Shown here piece after piece: positions 61,535 to 64,000 of a stretch of 64,000 bases of DNA (positions within the stretch are counted from its first letter, which is position 1; every line of letters begins with the position of its first letter). The notes under the pieces are model-generated. The model saw only the letters and a list, made by a program, of their open reading frames with translations, did no database searches and was not told the DNA's origin. Location: positions 310,001 through 374,000 of the forward strand of contig NZ_CADIKC010000007.1 in NCBI RefSeq assembly GCF_902859805.1, given 5' to 3'. The translations under genes were made by a program, and so were the position numbers. The DNA is from Paraburkholderia sediminicola. GTDB lineage: Bacteria; Pseudomonadota; Gammaproteobacteria; Burkholderiales; Burkholderiaceae.

Positions 61535-63244
61535 ATGCAAGTTCACCCTTACGCCGAAACGCGCACACGCGACGCCGCGCTTGCGGCGGCGCCCTACGGC
61601 ATGTTCATTTGCACAGCCGGCGGCACGTTCGACATCGTCAACGCAGCTTTCGAGAAGCTGACCGGCTTTACCGCCGAAGAATTGATCGGCCGGCGCACTT
61701 TTGAGTCTTTGCTCGACCCGGCCGAACTCGCGAGGCGGCGCGCTGAGTTGCCGCCGCTATCGGCGCTAGGCTCGCGCTATGAAGGCGAATGGTCCTATGT
61801 GCGGCGCAACGGCAGTCCGATTCGCGTGGTGTTCGCGCTGGCGCCGCTCGCCGCCGAGCCGGCACATCCCGGCGGTTTAGCCACGGGGGCCGCCCGTTAC
61901 GTTGGCATCGCTATCGACATGACGCGCTACGCGCAGTCCGAAGCACGCCTGTGGTACGTCTCGCATCATGACGGCGTGACCCGCCTGCCCAATCAGACGC
62001 TTTTCACCGAACGCCTCGAGTTGACGATTGCGCGCTGCCAGCGCAACGGTAATGGCTTTACCGTGCTGATCGCCGAACTCGATCATCTGCGCAAACTACG
62101 CGATGCGCTCGGTTTGCATGCGGCCGAACTGGTGTTGCAGATCGTCGGTGAACGGCTGCGCGGTCTCTTTCCTAACGACGGCACGATCGCCTCGATCGGT
62201 GGCACGCAATTCGCGCTGCTGATCAATGAAACCGGCGCGGCGGCCGACGCTTTTGCGGCTGAGGCGCTGGGCCGCATCGCCGAATCGATCGACTACGCGG
62301 GCACCGCGCTGAACATCACGGCGAGTATCGGCGTCGTCGCCTATCCTGCGGACGGCGCCGATGCGCCGACACTGATGCGTCGCGCGGGCGTGGCGTTGTC
62401 GGCGGCTTCGGCGGTCAACGGCAATGCGGTGCGGCGCTTTTCTACCGCGCTCGAAGGCCAGGCGGCGCGCCGCTTCGAATTGGAGACGATGCTGCGCGAA
62501 GCGCTCGAGCGTCAGCAACTGCATCTCGTGTATCAGCCGCAGGTGACGCTTTCCAATGGCCGCATCGCGCAGGTGGAGACGCTGCTGCGCTGGAATCATC
62601 CGCAGCGTGGGTTGATCAGTCCGGTCGAGTTCGTGCCGGTCGCAGAAGAGTCGGGCCTGATCGAGCAGATCGGCGAGTGGGTGATCCGAACCGCGTGCCG
62701 CGACGCCGGCAAATTACTGCGGCTTACCGGCACTTTGCCGCGGGTCGCGGTGAACGTCTCCCCGCAGCAGTTCCAGCGGCACAATCTGTTCGAGACGATC
62801 CGCGGAGCGCTCGAAGATGCCGCGCTCGACCCTTCGTACCTTGAAGTGGAAATCACCGAGGGCGTGCTGCTGGGCGACACCGAGCTGGCATTGCAGACGC
62901 TGCATGCGTTGCGCGAATTGGGCGTCGAAGTCGCGGTGGATGATTTCGGCACCGGCTATTCGAGTCTCGCTTATCTCACGCGCTTTCCGCTGAATCGCCT
63001 GAAAATCGATCGCTCGTTTGTGATGCGCATGAGTACCGATCCGCAGTGCGCGGCGCTCGTCGGCGCCATTATCGCCATGGCCCATGCGTTGAAATTGCGG
63101 GTGACGGCTGAAGGTGTGGAGACAGCCGAGCAGGCCGCGCAACTGGAAGCGCTCGGCTGCGACGAGGCGCAGGGATTCTGGTTCTCGCGGCCCATCACCA
63201 TCGCGGCGTTGCGCAATTTGCTGAAGCCGTTGGGCACCGGCTGA
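61535..63244 (+). CDS. PAS-GGDEF-EAL protein with degenerate GGDEF, probable c-di-GMP phosphodiesterase
   Basis: A 569-residue cytosolic protein. A PAS domain covers about residues 12-130 (APYGMFICTAGGTFDIVNAAFEKLTGF). The GGDEF domain (about 140-300) is degenerate: the active-site loop reads GGTQF at 222-226, so it should not make c-di-GMP but may still bind GTP. The EAL domain follows: VETLLRW with E348 (ETL in place of EAL), NVSPQQF, EITEG, VDDFGTGYSSLAYL, KIDRSFV and AEGVET. The metal-binding residues are kept, so phosphodiesterase activity is likely. It faces away from the LysR gene. Confidence 0.93.
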   Translation: MQVHPYAETRTRDAALAAAPYGMFICTAGGTFDIVNAAFEKLTGFTAEELIGRRTFESLLDPAELARRRAELPPLSALGSRYEGEWSYVRRNGSPIRVVFALAPLAAEPAHPGGLATGAARYVGIAIDMTRYAQSEARLWYVSHHDGVTRLPNQTLFTERLELTIARCQRNGNGFTVLIAELDHLRKLRDALGLHAAELVLQIVGERLRGLFPNDGTIASIGGTQFALLINETGAAADAFAAEALGRIAESIDYAGTALNITASIGVVAYPADGADAPTLMRRAGVALSAASAVNGNAVRRFSTALEGQAARRFELETMLREALERQQLHLVYQPQVTLSNGRIAQVETLLRWNHPQRGLISPVEFVPVAEESGLIEQIGEWVIRTACRDAGKLLRLTGTLPRVAVNVSPQQFQRHNLFETIRGALEDAALDPSYLEVEITEGVLLGDTELALQTLHALRELGVEVAVDDFGTGYSSLAYLTRFPLNRLKIDRSFVMRMSTDPQCAALVGAIIAMAHALKLRVTAEGVETAEQAAQLEALGCDEAQGFWFSRPITIAALRNLLKPLGTG

Positions 63245-63363
63245 CGATCGGCGGTTGATGGCGGCAATTCCGCTGCCAACTTGACGTCGGTCGCGATCCT
63301 TCAATTGCCGCAGCGCGTCGTATTTGGCGCAAAACGCGTGTCGCCAAAGCTAGCCGGAAAAGA

Positions 63364-63388
63364 GAAAGGGGCCGAATGGCCCCTTTTC
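63364..63388. terminator. bidirectional terminator between the GGDEF-EAL gene and the phasin gene
   Basis: A 9-bp stem (AAAGGGGCC with its complement) and a GAAT loop, with A and T runs on either side, lies between two convergent genes. Confidence 0.8.
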
Positions 63389-63413
63389 ATCTGCTCGCAT
63401 TACGACACGAGAC

Positions 63414-63923
63414 TTATTTTGCTGCGTCGTCCGCGGCGGTAATCGCCGTGCCGGCCATAGCGGAGGCACGCTTGATACTGTCCTGAACCACATTGCTCGA
63501 ATGAATCATCGAGGCCATCACGGATTGCATTGCCCCGAATGCGCTATCCGAGCTGAACGGCGTGGTTTGGCCGAAGCCGGAACCGAGTTGCGCCACGTTG
63601 GCGCCGAACTCTTCGCGCAGCGATTCGCCGGCCTTGGTCAACGCCGCGGTGAATTGCGCGTCAATTTCCTTGACGTGCTGCGCGTACGACAAGGTGCGTT
63701 GCACCAGTTGCTGCTGCAGATCGGACACGCCGGCGAACGGCGCGGTGGTGAACTGGCCGGCCGACAATGCGCTCTTGCTTTCGGTGACGGTTGCCTTCAG
63801 TGCCGCGAGATTGAGTTCGCCGAGCTTTTGCAGACATGCCAGCCCGTCGAGCTGCAGGTTGGTGAAGATGTTGAAAGTGCGTTGGCCGAAGGCTGCGCTA
63901 TGTTCGATCGCGGGGCTGTGCAT
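63414..63923 (-). CDS. phaP: phasin family protein (PHA granule-associated)
   Basis: A 169-residue, helix-rich, Ala-rich protein with no signal peptide. The phasin pattern is seen: FNIFTNLQLDGLACLQKLGELNLAALKATVTESKSAL near the N-terminus, then LQQQLVQRTLSYAQHVKEIDAQFTAALTKAGESLREE. Phasins coat PHB granules and control their number. ATG at 63923 has GGAG seven bases upstream; the in-frame start at 63983 was rejected. It fits with the intracellular depolymerase gene at 6.2 kb. Confidence 0.92.
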   Translation of the reverse strand: MHSPAIEHSAAFGQRTFNIFTNLQLDGLACLQKLGELNLAALKATVTESKSALSAGQFTTAPFAGVSDLQQQLVQRTLSYAQHVKEIDAQFTAALTKAGESLREEFGANVAQLGSGFGQTTPFSSDSAFGAMQSVMASMIHSSNVVQDSIKRASAMAGTAITAADDAAK

Positions 63924-64000
63924 AAGTGATCTCCAAAGTGACCCGGGGCAGGCGCCCAAAGGATTTCGGAGGCCAGGTCTCACGCGAGACGGCAGGTCGA

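Noticed and set aside
61218..61661. 147-codon plus-strand frame upstream of the PAS-GGDEF-EAL gene
   Set aside because: It overlaps the start of a well-supported gene in another frame and has biased composition without a domain.

Overview
The window reads as chromosomal DNA of a Burkholderiaceae bacterium, most likely Paraburkholderia. The support is high GC with strong third-position GC bias, housekeeping genes typical of a primary chromosome (dnaE, ftsK, nth, purT, msbA, rhlE, gluQ, trhO, rdgC), polyhydroxyalkanoate genes (phaZ, a phasin), an orphan soluble RsxB, and small protein families common in this group (DUF1841, DUF3096). This genus call is inference from gene content. I recognise no tRNA, rRNA, CRISPR array, complete insertion sequence, prophage or replication origin.

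Layout. 1-2.8 kb: a MoxR ATPase and a CoxE-like VWA protein, divergent from two small periplasmic cytochromes c. 2.9-5.0 kb: DUF1841 protein, endonuclease III and RsxB, all leftward. 5.2-7.5 kb: a TetR regulator convergent with the intracellular PHB depolymerase. 7.6-12 kb: a GH15 glycosidase, small proteins and a beta-propeller lactonase. 12.2-16.8 kb: a very large FtsK and a META-domain protein. 17-24.4 kb, rightward: purT, two small exported proteins, an acetolactate-synthase-like enzyme with an aldehyde dehydrogenase, and the RNA helicase rhlE. 24.5-30.2 kb: gluQ, trhO and dnaE. 30.4-37.9 kb: a lipopolysaccharide core and export locus (GT2, msbA, GT9, O-antigen ligase, two duplicated GT2 genes). 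38-41.6 kb: rdgC, an exported protein and an HdeD-like membrane protein fused to a possible cysteine-peptidase domain. 41.6-44.8 kb: an accessory-looking, lower-GC stretch with orphan genes. 44.8-46.6 kb: two transglutaminase-like proteins. 46.8-52.4 kb: a spore-coat-U type chaperone-usher pilus operon with an AT-rich control region. 52.4-57.4 kb: an MFS transporter, VOC protein, NlpC/P60 lipoprotein, di-Mop protein and free-methionine sulfoxide reductase. 57.5-61.1 kb: a three-gene Rieske oxygenase, rubredoxin and reductase operon, convergent with a LysR regulator. 61.5-63.9 kb: a PAS-GGDEF-EAL protein and a phasin.

How the genes work together. The clearest functional units are the LPS locus, the chaperone-usher operon (subunit, chaperone, usher, two-domain subunit, with overlapping non-ATG starts), and the compact oxygenase operon whose electron chain appears to be NAD(P)H, flavoprotein, rubredoxin, Rieske oxygenase. 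The most interesting items are that oxygenase operon, the HdeD/peptidase-like fusion, a transglutaminase-like protein that has lost the expected His beside one that keeps it, and three unrelated 12-bp tandem repeat arrays, each in an intergenic spacer.
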